Assembly (NCBI GenBank): GCA_025642065.1
Contig: JAODUP010000095.1
Location: forward strand, 446,001 to 510,000
From: Paralvinella palmiformis
Taxonomy: Eukaryota; Annelida; Polychaeta; Terebellida; Alvinellidae
DNA length: 64,000 bases
Direction: 5' to 3'
Part shown: positions 49,907 through 63,689 of the stretch, one piece after another
Layout: each line of letters begins with the position of its first letter
Numbering within the stretch: position 1 is the stretch's first letter
Position numbers and translations under genes: made by a program
The notes under the pieces: generated by a model
Seen by the model: only the letters and a program-made list of their open reading frames with translations
Database searches by the model: none
What the model was told of the DNA's origin: nothing

Positions 49907-49946
49907 CATAACCCGAGTCTCTCTTCTGTAGTTTGTGTTTGATCAT
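49907..49946 (-). CDS. Candidate alternative first exon of ninjurin, 13 codons
   Basis: ATG at 49946 encodes MIKHKLQKRDSGY and is followed at once by the donor TATG|GTAAGT. Phase 1 fits the shared exon, giving the junction ...DSGY-D-TWSTP. The coding part is only 40 nt, so chance is a real alternative explanation. It is listed because donor strength, the G before the donor, and the phase all match the other members of the set. The peptide is strongly basic and resembles the start of the 62766-62871 peptide (MIKHK versus MSKHK), though over too short a stretch to prove homology. Predicted isoform about 337 residues. Confidence 0.45.
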
Positions 49947-50356
49947 AATGTTGTGACGCTGTTGGTACTAATCCTTGAAAATAACGATTTCTCGATTATC
50001 TGTCCACAGATAATAGAACCCTCTATCTACATCAGAATCTCTTGATTTGTATCCTTTTGTGATCAATGCCGCTATCCCACCGTCGCATCACTTCGTATGA
50101 GTCTCGAACCCGTCAACGGGAAGTTTACCTAATCTTTACACGCAGGAATCGGTCATTTAGGTTCACCGCGAGTCACGTGTTTCTGGAGTAAACTATAGCG
50201 ACTTTAAAGGTACTCCACTTTAGAGGTACTCCGTTTGTAGCAAACAGAAGCCTCAGTCAGTTAGTTACACCAGGTCTTCCAATTCTGTATCCTATCAATG
50301 TATCCTAGTTCCTTTACCTTGATCTCACCTGTATCAACCAACTAACGACAAAACAC

Positions 50357-50579
50357 ATGCTGATACACGACCACAGGTTCATACACTCGCACGCGCTCAC
50401 TCGATGCTTCACTTCTCGTCCCTGGTTTAACACGCTACCATCCCACGACAATGTGGTGGCGATGAAAAATTCAATACGAGGACAAGCACGCCGCGGAAGG
50501 CTTCATCAATATGTAACTAGGTCAGGTATCCAGCTAGCGACCATACCCAGGCAAACCATTCATACGGAGATCCAGGTAA
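50357..50579 (+). CDS. Possible plus-strand exon with ATG and donor
   Basis: ATG at 50357 opens a frame (MLIHDHRFIHSHALTRCFTS...) that passes a donor-like ATCCAG|GTAAAT after 74 codons, phase 0; without splicing it stays open to 50746 (129 codons). The stretch lies in a locally GC-richer island, which lengthens random ORFs. No domain is recognised. Listed at low confidence. Confidence 0.15.
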
Positions 50580-51339
50580 ATAGTAAGCGCAACTGTTCGG
50601 TTGGCACTTCTTGTTTACGACCAGGTTCAGCAGTCCGTGTGAAAAAGTTACTCCGGACACCCACAGGCTGGGTGAATGATCGCTGGATGGTCACATGGTT
50701 TATCCTCAACGGAGCAGTCTTGCTGATTTCAAGGGGGGGTCTTTAGTTTCTTAGGTTGGGATCCCGAATGGAGCGTGTCTATGTGTATCTATCCATGAAT
50801 CCCGATCACTGCGACACTGTCATCTATAATTAAACCGGCTCCAATCAGTTTGGGCTCTCACCATGACGACGCAATCCGGAGAAACCCGATGCACCGAGGG
50901 GCTTCCAGCTTTAATGGTGTTTACGTTCGGCACTGCCGCCTAGTGGATGAGCCAGAAGACGCGCAATAGCGCTTCGAGTGAAAGGACGCTATGGCCCCTG
51001 GCTTAGAGAATGACACACACACACACACGCGGGTGCGCACACACACACACTCGCACACGCCACACACACACACACACACATTGAACGGCCTTGAGCAGCA
51101 ATCCGTTTAATACTATTGTATAATACAAGAGTCTCGTGTTTGTATTTTGTTAACTGATATTGGCCTATTTTGATCTCATCTTATAATCATTTCCAGTCAG
51201 TTGTATTCTACCCAAGACTTATAGTAATTTGTAATTTATATGTAACTACAATGGTGAATCGATAACAAAGTAAAACCTTAATAATAAGCGTTAAATGAGA
51301 AAAATTAAGTTCATTCATAGTATGGGTGATACATACATT

Positions 51340-51615
51340 TACTTAGCATAGTAGTAGTAGTACTAATAGTAGTAGTAGTAGTAGTAGTAGTAGTAATTAA
51401 CGGCAATACTTAATACTAGTACTAGTAGTATTTGTTATTGTCACTGTTGTTGTCGTGATAACGGTACAAGTGATGCTGGTAGTAACATCTACAGAAGAGT
51501 ATTATTATTATTATTAATAATAGTAGTAATAGTAGTAAAAGTAGTAGTAACAGTAACAGTGATAGTAGTAGTATTAGTAGTAATAGCAATAGTAATAGTA
51601 GTAGTAGTAGTAACT
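51340..51615. repeat. (TAG)n trinucleotide tract
   Basis: Imperfect TAG, TAA and ATT units over about 270 bp; a similar tract closes the window at 63690-63955. Confidence 0.9.
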
Positions 51616-51675
51616 ATATTAGTGGTAGCGAGTATCCGGATGAGTGGGTGCCTTTATCTAGCTTTGGTATGAGTC

Positions 51676-51880
51676 GTGTCTGGGACATATGGGCAAGAGG
51701 TAGGTATATATGGTCAAGAGGTGGGTACATGTGGTCAAGCGGTGGGGACATATGGCCAAGAGGTGGGTACATATGGTCAATGGTGGGTACATATGTTAAA
51801 GAGGTAGGGACATATGGTCAAGAGGTGGGTACATATGTTAAAGAGGTACGGACATTTGGTCAAGAGGTGGTGACATATTG
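51676..51880. repeat. 21-bp minisatellite
   Basis: Variants of GTGGGTACATATGGTCAAGA (21 bp with the next base) occur about ten times. The 77-codon frame over it is a repeat artefact. Confidence 0.88.
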
Positions 51881-53345
51881 AACTGAGAATATCATAATTG
51901 CTAAATGATTATTACATAAGTAGTAGTAATATATTAACGTTTGTGATGGTGTTAATTGTGGTAGGATGACCACGAGAAACATTATTATTATTATTAAAAT
52001 AGTAATAGTTCTCTATTTTCATTTGAATTAACCCAAAATGTTAAGTTTTTTGGTGTAAAATTAGATATTTCCTTCGACATTGTAGACAGGCTATGAAATA
52101 CAAAACAATTTGCTTAAACCTATTCTTACTACCATCTGTCTTAAGAGCAGACGGTTGTCACAAACTGTTATTGAATGATATCATTCATTAAGCATATTCG
52201 GCTTTGGAAAATAGTAGCAGGCCATTAAAAGGCCACCTTTTGGTAAGGACCAGGTTGTGTTAACGGAAGTAAATATGTATAAATTATTAAGTTTATGTTT
52301 GCGAAGGATGACACTGAAGGACAGTTGATATAGAAGTTGTTTGATGATGATAATTATGATGATGATGAGGATTGTGCTAATGATGATGGTGATGGTGATG
52401 ATAGCAATAATAATAATAACTTGAATTGCAGTTTTTATTTTCTCTTTCTTCAAGGAGACTAATTCTAAATTAATGTTGTAACAGATGATATATTCTGGAG
52501 TTATAACCTGTCATTAGTCGATCCCTTCTCCCCCTCCCCATCCCCTGTACTTTAGTGTGACGGTCAGGAGACGACCTCCCGACCCACCGTCTATTATAAC
52601 GAAAATCAAAAGGCCCACACATCCCAACACTGTTATCCATAGAGGGGGGGGGGCTGAAGTTGATGATTTATTCTCATAGTCTAACCTCACAGCTCTACGG
52701 ACTTTATAGAGCTGTTAGATCAAAGGTCATTACTGGCACTTTGACCTAGTTCTCAGTGGGTAGACTGCTTCAGGTTGATAATGAAGGGGTGGGGGATTAT
52801 ACACTCATCAATCATCATCATACCGAGTACTTTTGTATGGCTCAGCTAGTTAATGAGTACACACATAAACGAGTAAGAAGTTAGTGGATTTGAACCTAGT
52901 ACTTCTTAATTTAAAGAAGACATCAAAACGGCTTAGTTATCACAACTCAGCATAAATGCTACATAGATAAATACCAGCTAAGGCCATTCTTTAAATATTT
53001 ACATCCTATTCTAAGAAATACAATTACTCATAAAAACACATTAGATAAGATTAATTTCAGTCATTTAATATATTAGGATTGTTAGAATTCTGATATTATT
53101 AAACACACGTGACACTTCGATACAGCGATATTTTAATTGCATGTACCCAGAAATGTAGGTCAAGGACAGTAATCTGCATCCATAGTTAGCATCTTTATGA
53201 ATATTCTGTCCTTTACGTTATCAGTCGGCAAAGATGTGTTCTGACGTCATCAACGTGCGTTTTTCTTTTAGTATTGTCACGTATGAATCTAAATATTCAG
53301 ACTGACTTGTGTCGGTGTGTATGTGTAGGTGTGTGTGAGCGCGCG

Positions 53346-53392
<47 letters not shown>

Positions 53393-55218
53393 ATTTGTGT
53401 GGTGGGTGGGTGTGTATGTATGTGATCAACGCTCTCTGTGTGCCAACATATTCTGATGTTTAATTAATCAGCCACATTGAGGCACCTCAAAGTAATTAGT
53501 GTTAACACAAACTTATCACATTTCTACTCTCAAAATCACTTAATTTATGTATAACTTGTTAGATAAAAACTGATAGGATGAATAATAATGGCCGTAAAAG
53601 TTCTTGTTATTAGCATTATCTGAAAAGTGTATTGACCACCAATGTACTGCTTTAAATACCACTTACATGCCGAATTAAAGACCTGGATACGATCAATGAC
53701 CTTTGGTGACCTCCAGCGGTAGGCCACTCAATCAAAACAAGATTTTGGCGTGTGATTTGGTGCCAACATTTGGTCAATATCGACCATGGTATAAATAGGT
53801 TGGCCTTCTACACATCGAACTGACGTCGAAATCAAGTCACAATCTGGTCTATAATTCAACTTTACGACGCTTAATCTTGGAAGTCAATCTTCATGTCGTA
53901 CTGTAGCCTAACGCCGGGATCAGTCTGCTCAAGTATATATACAGGGAACATGGTAATAGGCAAACTAATGATCCGGATCTAGGATATGAGGACATGTCAG
54001 TAAACGATGATGTTAAAAGAAGTAAGAATATTTCGTGATGACGTCAGAACATGGGCGTCTTTTAGTTTGTGAGCATGATAATTTTTTTAAATAATAACAC
54101 ACCCCCACATACACACGCGCGCGCGCACGCACACGCACACACACAAAATATCATCATTTACCAAATTCACTCACAGATTCGACTCAAACCCATCACTCTA
54201 TCACCATCATCATAGCCCATCTTCTAATCAGCCCATCTTCCAACTAAATCTTTAACACACACTAAACTTTCCCTATAAAACCCAAACACAGTTATATTTC
54301 CAGATTTGTGGTCAGCCGCAGTAATGCCAATTTTTGTACACTGGTGGCACAATGTCAATGTACTGCTTCACATCAGCTCGATCAAATACTTTCCGTCAAC
54401 TACAATGCACTCAACGATGCAGACATTCCCTTATGTTGCTATGGCTGAGCGTTCTATAAGGTCAGGGTCATGTTATTCGCGAAGTGAGCTAGGGTAAAAG
54501 TAGAATCGCAAACATTAAGTTCGAAGTAATGATATAATATGATTACTTGATATGGACATCAAGGTGAAGTTGCTCAGTTGTTCCTAATAACTTACTGAAG
54601 TGGTCGATAATGCACGGGAAACATGTTGCACATTGATAACACATCTTGCCTGTACACTTCAAAGAGTAGCGATTAAAAATAAGGGAATCAAATTAAAGCT
54701 TGAAAATGGAATAAGCTCATTTAAATGTATTTATGGTAAATTATTGTATACACTTTTAAAGTAAATTAATAGATTTCAATAAGATAGTCATTGGCATAGA
54801 TTCACTAAATCTATATAAATTATATACAATTAAAATTAATCTAATATTGTGTATGTAGCCTTGTATAAAAAGGTTACAGCGACGGAAAACCCTTTTTGGA
54901 CACCTCACGCTTAACAATTTTCTAAAACATTTTTGAAAATATGATTATGAAATCGTAATGTATAGAATGGCGAAATATTTATAATACGAGACTAAAAGCC
55001 GTTTATTACTCAGAAGACAGATATTTAGAATATTTTGTTAGATAAATTATACATCAGAGATTTTCAAATTTAAATTTGCCTTTTTGTTGGGTATGTTGAT
55101 CAAAGATAATCAAACACAATGGTCTTCTAGCAATGACAATTGACAGAAGTCGTAATATTGTGGGTGGGGTGGGTAGGGATTCTAGTTCCTATATTAAGAT
55201 GGTTATACCTGTTGTTAG

Positions 55219-55420
55219 TGAGCTCAGACACTTAGTGAGTGAGTGAGTAAGTGAGTGAGTGGTAATTTCTGCCTCGATACTGGTCACAACTGGGACATAT
55301 CGCTGAGAGGCACTCAGACAGTTAGTGAGTTAGTCAGTGAGTAAGTGAGTGGTATCTTTAGCCTCGATACTGGTCACACCTGAGACATATCGCTGAGAGG
55401 CACTCAGACAGTTAGAGAAT
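55219..55420. repeat. 90-bp tandem duplication with GAGT tracts
   Basis: GCCTCGATACTGGTCACA and its flanks (GACATATCGCTGAGAGGCAC) occur at 55271 and 55361, separated by GTGAGTGAGT repeats. Confidence 0.9.
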
Positions 55421-56131
55421 CTCACTCTAGTGTAGCAGATGTGCCATTGAGGGCCCCACCGCATAAGGTTTAGCTGACGAGGTCCCGAGTGGACCTTCCA
55501 ATATCAGTACTTAATGATATGATTGCATGATAATCAGGAAGATATGGTGGAGTGGTCAGTCTCTTAATAAGTCCAGCTCGTTATAGACTGTCGGCACATG
55601 GACTGACATCATGCACAGACCCCCCCACCATGTAATATCAAAACATCAATAACCTACGCTACTTTGCTACTGATAACCAGGATTTGAGATATTGGAAGCA
55701 GGTGCAAGATGAGTAATTTCTAACTTGTTCCCCTTTTCAAAGATGGTCAGGATGACTTGGCAGAAGACAGATATTAACTGGACTGCGTTTAAAGTAAAAT
55801 ATGATGAAGTTTCAACGAAGAGAGAGTCTTCCGTAGTTGGAGGATTAGTCTCTAGGTGATGTGACTGAAATGTGAATCTAGAAAAGCTCCAGACTCTACT
55901 GAAATAGCCCGTAACGTGCAGACAATCTTCACTGTGTTACATCTATCTTAACAAATAGTTGGCGCTGGTCATTGGATTTGGATGTTTAGACTGGTTGAAC
56001 ATTGAACACTGAACACCAACAAAACGTAGTTAACGATTATCGTTGTCTGTGAATGGCAGCAAATCACCCCAGATATATATATAAAACATAACATTTAATA
56101 TAGTTAGTTTTTCAACGTGCTTATAAACTGC

Positions 56132-56260
<129 letters not shown>

Positions 56261-56636
56261 TATTGAATAGGTCGAAACCGGTCGTTGCTATTGGGTTGAG
56301 TCGTGTTATATCGCTGCTATTAGTATTAATCTGAATTTATTCTGATTTATGCTGATATTATTCACACATTATTCATACTGTGTATTAATATTTTATTTCT
56401 CCATTTTAGGTTTAATCTTTCTTGGCCGTAGTGTTCGACACAAAGCCTGGTTTTTTTATATTTAGATTATCCTCTTTTGGATTATTTTAGAAATTTTCTT
56501 TTTTCTTTTAATTTTTCTCAAATTTTACCGGTAATTAATTATACTTACAATTAAATATTTTTTAAAAATCAGTTTGGAGTTAATTGTTGCTTGAATGAAA
56601 GTATAACACCTGTGCCAGCGCCTTAACTATCTTTAT

Positions 56637-56639
<3 letters not shown>

Positions 56640-56699
<60 letters not shown>

Positions 56700-56780
56700 G
56701 AAGAGAGAGAGAGAGAGAGAGAGAGAGTGAGTTTCTCTCTTTCTCTCTCTCTCTCTCTCTGTGTGTATGTGTGTGTGTTT
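56640..56780. repeat. (CA)n-(GA)n-(TC)n-(TG)n tract with mirror order
   Basis: CA then GA followed by TC then TG forms an inverted arrangement, so the tract can fold back on itself (56641-56778). Confidence 0.9.
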
Positions 56781-56989
56781 TACTTATATTCACAATATTA
56801 AAATCATTCCTTTTTATTGCCAACACGCTACACAAAACATTATGCCATCAGATGACGCTACGACATATCGCTCTATGTCATTATTTCCGCATCCTATCCC
56901 TAAGCAACCTCTCTGCCGAGATCTTATCATCACGTGATCATATTGGCGGTATGACAACATGACAAGCATATCTGGGCATTAGTAAGTCA

Positions 56990-57026
<37 letters not shown>

Positions 57027-57104
57027 TTCCTCTTCTCTCTCTACTATCATATATTTATCTGAAAAAATCCCTGTATCAGAATTCGGGACATTTAGACGTC
57101 ATGA

Positions 57105-57190
57105 GGCCAACTGAACTGCGCATGCGCATTAACAAACAAAATGGCTCTTATTGGTGGTTGGTTTATTTATGCAGTAAGGCGATATAAACA
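57105..57190 (+). promoter_or_regulatory. NRF1-like promoter motif with nearby ATG frame
   Basis: A GCGCATGCGC palindrome near 57118 is followed 20 bp later by AAAATGGCTC, opening MALIGGWFIYA with a weak donor (GCA|GTAAGG, phase 0). The arrangement resembles a housekeeping-type start region. Its phase does not match the terminal exon at 57355. Confidence 0.25.
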
Positions 57191-57354
57191 TCAGCCAATA
57201 ACGTGTTAATAAATAAACAAAATTAATATTATTGGCACACATCCTGGTCAAACTGTTCAGGCTTCATGTCTGTCAAGGTAGAGTAAACCTCCACAAAACT
57301 AGGTACTATATTGATGAATTTCACGGCTGTTTGCCATTTTTAGTTTCATCAAAG

Positions 57355-57587
57355 GAAGGAAGAAGACCATTACTGTGTCGAGTGGCTGTATTGAAGCCAT
57401 AAATTGCTGCCGGTCTCTCCCCGATGGTGTTAGATATGACTTTGGCTTATTGGCGCAAGCAGGAAGCCGTGAAAAAGTCTTCTATGGGGAATCAGGCCAG
57501 GTCATGACCCTCACTGATGGGGAACTAGGCCGAGTGACGTCAGCACGAGATGTTCTCCCAGAAATGCGGCGTTTCGTGAGGAAGTAA
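57355..57587 (+). CDS. Candidate terminal exon of an unrecognised plus-strand gene
   Basis: An open frame encodes about 77 residues, starting GRKKTITVSSGCIEAINCCR and ending VLPEMRRFVRK followed by TAA. It is preceded by a pyrimidine-rich tract (CTGTTTGCCATTTTTAG) with two possible acceptors: after that AG at 57344 (phase 2 entry) or after TTTCATCAAAG at 57355 (phase 1 entry, which fits the exon at 33544). The peptide has the balanced composition of a real protein, and the stretch is visibly more GC-rich than its flanks. I do not recognise it. A promoter-like NRF1 motif and a short ATG frame lie 200 bp upstream but end in phase 0, which does not fit. Confidence 0.35.
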
Positions 57588-58214
57588 ATTTGAGAGATAT
57601 ATAACAGATCTGAGATAGTGGCGTTATCTCACTGATTGGTGATATCTGTGTGTTGATAATGTGGTACTGACACAGAGAATCACAAATTTGTATTATAATT
57701 TAAGGAATATTTATCGAAGGACATACTTACATTAACTTTTCCTAGCTTGACATGTGCTCTCATATCACTCTATGCACGGTTATATGTGCGTGCGTGTGCG
57801 CGTGTGTGTAAAAACAGGTTACAGTTTGAAATAACAACCTATTTTAATTGGATAATATTTTAAAATATACATGATTTTTCCTTGGTCTGTTATTATGTGG
57901 TATTTTATCCCTGATTCCTGAACTCTCTAGCTTAAGGGTTTAAAATTGGTCTACAATATTCACCGGCACTAAATAACCTCCTCCAATCAGAAGATAAATG
58001 AGCGGTGATTGACAGCTTAGTTGCTATAAAGAGTAGTAATCAGGAATGAGGCTGTGGCCTCTACAGAAAGGCGGGAGGGCGGGGAGGTGTTTGTGACACG
58101 AAACAAGAGTTTGCATGATTTGACTACGTTCTGTAAGGTATCCAGATGCCTTATCGGGATGGTGAGGATATTGGGAGTGTTTTCTAGATGTTTATAATAA
58201 ACAAACTTGTATAT

Positions 58215-58215
58215 T

Positions 58216-58260
<45 letters not shown>

Positions 58261-58342
58261 CTCTTTCTCTCTCTCTATCTCTCTCTCTCTCTTCACACAC
58301 ACACACACACACAGACACACACACACACACACACACACATTC
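58215..58342. repeat. (CA)n-(TC)n-(CA)n microsatellite
   Basis: Two CA runs flank a TC run. Confidence 0.95.
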
Positions 58343-58995
58343 AAAAAAACAAGGAGAAATGATACATGATTTCCGTATACTTTTTTAATCTTCGGCCAAG
58401 GGAACGGGAGCTAGAATCATAATGTACCAATAAAAGCTTGGAATAAAACATCTTATTCGTTATTATGATGTTCATTCATTTGAACAATAGTCATATTGCT
58501 CCATGGGGGACAAGTGGATGTAATGTGTATTTATGTCCATGCCTGGGTGCCATAGGGGTAAACATATACGGATGAGCCTTTCCATGCATATTTTATTGCG
58601 CGTCCAACACCACCACCCCTCACCAGACACAATTGTACTCCTCTAACACACAGATGACACTTTTATTAAAATACTATACATGTACCGAGAAGTCTTTTAT
58701 TGCAACTTAAGCAATTAGCGATATATTTCCTAGTAGACTGTCGATTCCTGCTATCCCAAGTCGCATCTACATAGGTGTGAGGAACAACGATACCTTGTCA
58801 CATTCAGGACAATCGGCTTGACTTATTGTACTAAAACATTGTCTCCTTAGGCCTTACGTTGGACCTTTCCCTCTTATCGCCCACAGCCAAGGTAACCAAC
58901 ATAAATTGATTAACGTTGCCGTGACAACGACAGGTAGCGTCACGCACGCACCCGTAATATTTGAGGCGCTGCGCGGTGTCATTTCGTTAGTTGTG

Positions 58996-59043
<48 letters not shown>

Positions 59044-59374
59044 TGAGGAGTACCATATGGCTTGTCTTGTCATCACGTTACCTTGCTGATAGATTTGTTA
59101 TTAGATTATCCAAATTGCTGTTAGAGCGCCGAAAGATGAGAGTTTCTGTCTCAAGTGGCTCTCGCTCTACTAATAATGATATCATCATCTTCTAGGTTCG
59201 GTGCTAATATAGACTGTAGTAGTCTGGCTGAATCACACGGAGCCCTCACTATCTGTCCCCCTTTTATTAGTTTGGTCAGCTAATACCATTGAGCGTCAGA
59301 AGGTTCAACGAACACTCACCCATCTCCTTACTAACATGTCAGGTCACTGAACATTCCACACTGCCAATAGGCTC

Positions 59375-59545
59375 TACACAAACCCTACATACACTCTACA
59401 CAAACTCTACATACACTCTACACAGACTCCACATACACTCTACAATACTCCACATACACTCTACACAAACTTCACATACACTCTACACAAACTCCACATA
59501 CACTCTACACACACTCCACATACACTCTACACAGACTCCACACCT
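59375..59545. repeat. 22-bp minisatellite
   Basis: Units like ACTCTACACAAACTCCACAT plus AC occur about eight times with scattered changes. Confidence 0.88.
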
Positions 59546-59778
59546 ACATTTCATACAACTCACACTTCTTTAGTCACACTAACCTCTCTTCCCTCGCCTC
59601 CCCAATGATTGTCATCTTATAAACTCTCTCCCCCTCAATTAGTTTGTCAACTTCCATCACAAACTTGTCTATCTGTCTGTATATCTTTGTGTCTGTTTGT
59701 CCGTCCATATGTCTGTGTATTTTTACCTTTATCCGTCTTTTTGCGCAACAGAACATAATTATTATCATTTGCACTTAA

Positions 59779-59779
59779 C

Positions 59780-59856
<77 letters not shown>

Positions 59857-59932
59857 TATATATAGGCATGCAAACAGACAGATAAAAATCAGACGGACAG
59901 ACATACAGGTAAATAGATAAGCATATATATGC

Positions 59933-59969
<37 letters not shown>

Positions 59970-60075
59970 CAGATAAAAGTCATACAGACAGATAGACAGA
60001 CAGACAGACACAAAGATGGATCGATAGAGAAGCAGACAGGTAGGCAGACAGACGGACAAACATCCAAGTAGACAA
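59779..60075. repeat. (ACAG)n with TA tract and decayed GACA repeats
   Basis: About 19 perfect ACAG units, then a TA run (59936-59966), then degenerate GACA. Long frames on both strands here are artefacts. Confidence 0.93.
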
Positions 60076-60312
60076 ACAGACAGAAAAGCAGACAGACAAA
60101 CAGTGAGACAGGCAGGCTGGCAGACAGACGGCTGATTACAGCTCCCTCAAAGCCGACCATATTATGTGTTATACTGGTCTAACACATTTCCTTCATCTCT
60201 TAAGCCGAATATAAATTACGCCTGAGAGAACAAATACACAAAGTTATCTCATCAGCCTAAACCTCTTATATTCTAGATAGAATGGTCTTAGACTTCAAAA
60301 TTATTCCTGTCC

Positions 60313-60351
<39 letters not shown>

Positions 60352-61132
60352 AACAACTTGGCAAAGATAACTATTAAAGATAATATTCTGCAAATAATCC
60401 ATATACTTGATTAATTTTAATAATTATAGCTTAATTGTCTTTTAACAGGATTTTCATATTTCCAATAAATTTAAATAATCCAGAAAAAAAATTACAATAT
60501 TAATATGATGAATTTATTACAGCCTTTGTAAAATGGTATATAGTCCTTTATTAAATACGTTTGCACAGAATGTTGTTGTGTGAAATGTTTTGAATATGGT
60601 AAATGTGGTAGCAGTTCTAAACACGGTGGCGTACTTTTTCTGTTGTTACACATCCACAAACTACAAGGGGAATGAATAACAAAGCGTGTTAGCAACAGTG
60701 TTAGGCATACCGGGATTATTTAACGAAGTGTGATCCCCTTATCCAAGGAAACATCCCACAATCTCAGGTAACACGAAATGTGAACCCTATCCACTACACC
60801 ATAGGACCATAGGAGTGGCCCGAGAAGTCTACATGCAATGTTTCTCTTTTGATGTGTTCAGTAAGAGCGCAAACTCCCTAGATGGGATATTTCCAGTTGT
60901 CTAAGAGCTTTTGGTTCCACGGTTTATCAAACATAACTCCGATATCTTGATCATTTCCACAACACCGTCGTTATAGCTGGAAAAGAGTTTCCTCTGCTTT
61001 ATACTGATTCGTTTGACGTCATTCACGAAAGGATGATACATTATCAGATCCGCGTATGACGTGGAAGAATTACAAACTTACTGCATTTATTGTCTTCCAA
61101 ATTGTTGGCTAACTGGCGAGCTATACACCTCA

Positions 61133-61182
61133 ACGCGCGCGCGCGCGCGCACACACACACACACACATGCACATACACACAC
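61133..61182. repeat. (CG)n-(CA)n microsatellite
   Basis: A GC run, able to form Z-DNA, followed by CA. Confidence 0.9.
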
Positions 61183-61964
61183 TAGCTGTTAGGTTCGAGT
61201 AAATCATAGTATTTACACAGGTTTGAGATGATATTTCGTTCTAGTCCAGTAATAATCCATTGTGCGGTACTGCTACTTTGTTTTTATTTTAGTTTAATCG
61301 CTTCAGTGAGTCCATACTGAGTTAGTGTACATTATTTTGTGGTGAACAAACTGTAATGTTTGTTAACACGCCGAGGGTATATAAAAGGCCTAACCTTCTC
61401 TTAGGTTAGAGAAGAACTTCGACGCCAGACTAATCGGACGTGTACCGATATATATGGTTCATATAGGTAGGATTTATTTAGTTATTCGAACCCAGAATAA
61501 AGCTGAGGTCAGCATCTGAGGTGTCGAAATGTTTTATATACAGGTTTCTTTTGGACCACAGAAAATTACTGTTGAATGTAAACTGTGGTGTCAAAATAGT
61601 TTGATATGTATGTAGCAAGTCACCATTGAACCACACGCACGTGTTGTTTGTTGCGAGCTGTGGTATCAAATGGTATGTTTTTACGTGCTTCCGCTTTTTG
61701 TACGTAGCTTGCATGTAGCCGCTTTCCTGTGGGCGTGACATATTTGTCGCGTACGAAAAGCGAATTAGCTGGTTCCCACAGGCTGATGAGTAGACCAGAC
61801 ACATGCTTAGGTATATGCACACATTTATCAAAATGTGGAGGTATGGAATATTTTATTTTTAGATTAATGTATGTATAGTTGTATTTAGATTTATGGAGGT
61901 AGGTTTCGAAGGATGTTTAGATATGTTGATGCTCTGTGCCTGTTGCCTCTTACTATGTACCCTA

Positions 61965-62052
61965 AAACACACACACACACACACACACATACACATCACA
62001 TACACATACACATACACACATACACACACACACACATACACACACATATATA
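61965..62052. repeat. (CA)n/(CATA)n microsatellite
   Basis: CA and ACACAT units with a terminal TA run. Confidence 0.92.
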
Positions 62053-62765
62053 TGCCACGCATATTACAATGATGGATTTTCTTGATTCGAACTAAATCTG
62101 ATATTAAATTAAATAGAGAAGTGACAATATAATTAATGCTTCCTTTTGGAGGCATCCTGTTTATTTTTATATGTAAATAGTGAAATCGCATGAGCTCTGC
62201 AAAGTTATACGAGTAAAGCCTGAAACATGCCATTATTGAGAACCAAAAAAAAGTGGCACGTAAAGGGCTAAATATCTTACAATTGAGAGCTGGAATAGAT
62301 ACGGATAAAGAAAGATGCTCTTTTTAAATGTTGCACAAGTTGAGGTTATTAACTTCGCAAGTACTGGTTTTGACTACAGGTCACACGATTATTTGTTCTA
62401 ACCCTTAGTATTTGACTTTGTTTAGATAAAGCATCGTCATATCATGTCTACCACCAGACTTCCTTAACCAGCCAAATATTAAGATTGCATGAAGCGTTAA
62501 ATACCATGCATTTTTATATTTACCGTCCAATAATACGAGCTTATATTACAAATATGACAATGTCGTTTTAATATGCATAATCGTATCGTATTTTTGTCTA
62601 AAATGTCATTGCCCATCCAGGACCATCTCCCAGGAAGAGTTTGATCCATTAAGAGAACGGACATTGAAGCGTCGATGATATTTTGATCGAACGGGATTTC
62701 TTGAATTGGTTATCTGAGTCACAGTTATCGAGAAGGTAAACCAAAGTTAAATGGTGTCTACTTAC

Positions 62766-62871
62766 CAGTTCCGCTTCCGTTAATCTGGGCGACATCGTAT
62801 TCGGCTTGGGACGAGCTGCTTGTGGGTCGAATGGTTCGAAGTAGTATATAGTTGTCCTTATGCTTTGACAT
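62766..62871 (-). CDS. Candidate alternative first exon of ninjurin, 35 codons (most distal)
   Basis: ATG at 62871 begins MSKHKDNYILLRTIRPTSSS and ends YDVAQINGSGT at the donor ACTG|GTAAGT, phase 1, in frame with the shared exon. Predicted isoform about 359 residues. The peptide is polar with a Ser run and an N-terminal basic patch. A second frame through this stretch is also open from a GTG codon but ends in phase 0, which would break the ninjurin frame. A short AAATAG|GTAAGA donor-like site lies just upstream of the ATG, so there may be a further leader exon. The exon lies 60 kb from the gene body, which would make the first intron very long. Confidence 0.58.
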
Positions 62872-63689
62872 GTTCCTATTTTTTTCACAAAAGAAACTTC
62901 TTACCTATTTGTTGTGTTAGTTTAGAAACCAAGCAACACGACCGTCAGATATCGGGATAAGGCACTGATGAGATCGTTTATATTCCCAATTTATTTTAGG
63001 CCGATCATTCACGGTGTGCTGTTATCTATGATGCTCTTCTGTCAATACAATAGCCAGCTACTCATAATACCATTACCGGATATCCAAATTAGTATGCTTT
63101 AAAGGCAGACTAATATTGCGGCTCACTGATAACGATATCAATAATTATATGAAAGAGACGGAAGTTGAGTGGCTGCCCGTGAAGATGCAGCCATTCTACA
63201 TCATTCACGCGACAAAAGGCGTCAGCTCGGTCTAAGTTCCTCCACTCAAACTCGCCATTCATAAATACATCTGACAATATGGCACCTTCTTATAGTCCTC
63301 TTATTGCGTGGTCCATCCATGCCGACCCTCACTACGAAGCATCGGTTCAAATCAGCGCCCAGCGAATGCTCAACTAAAGCTGTAGTGGGGGTGGTGGGTG
63401 GTGTAGGGCACACCGGATAAAACCATCGGCAGAATACGGTCAAAATATTGTGCTGAGTGGTAAATGACGTCGAGGCACCTTTTGTAGTCAGTACGTTAAT
63501 CGTGCCGTTCCGCGTTTTTATCGACGTTAGGCACTCATTAAATTGTCGGTGGATATTTCAATGTGTCGTCAGTTGTACATCTTCAAGACTAATTATCTTA
63601 TTATCTGACTACAGTTAGTTATATTGCTACGGCACAAGACTCAAATATAACGATTATAACAGTACAATATAAGATTATATGTACTAATG

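Noticed and set aside
57731..57760. Minus-strand MRAHVKLGKVN frame ending at AAT|GTAAGT.
   Set aside because: It ends in phase 0, which does not fit the ninjurin shared exon, and it lies just beyond a plus-strand candidate exon; no further support.
59312..59321. Minus-strand ATGG|GTGAGT at the edge of a repeat, also phase 1.
   Set aside because: It encodes only the start Met, and another ATG frame at the same donor ends in phase 0.
59647..60160. Minus-strand frames of 95 and 131 codons rich in Cys, Leu, Ser and Val.
   Set aside because: They are translations of ACAG/GACA microsatellites.
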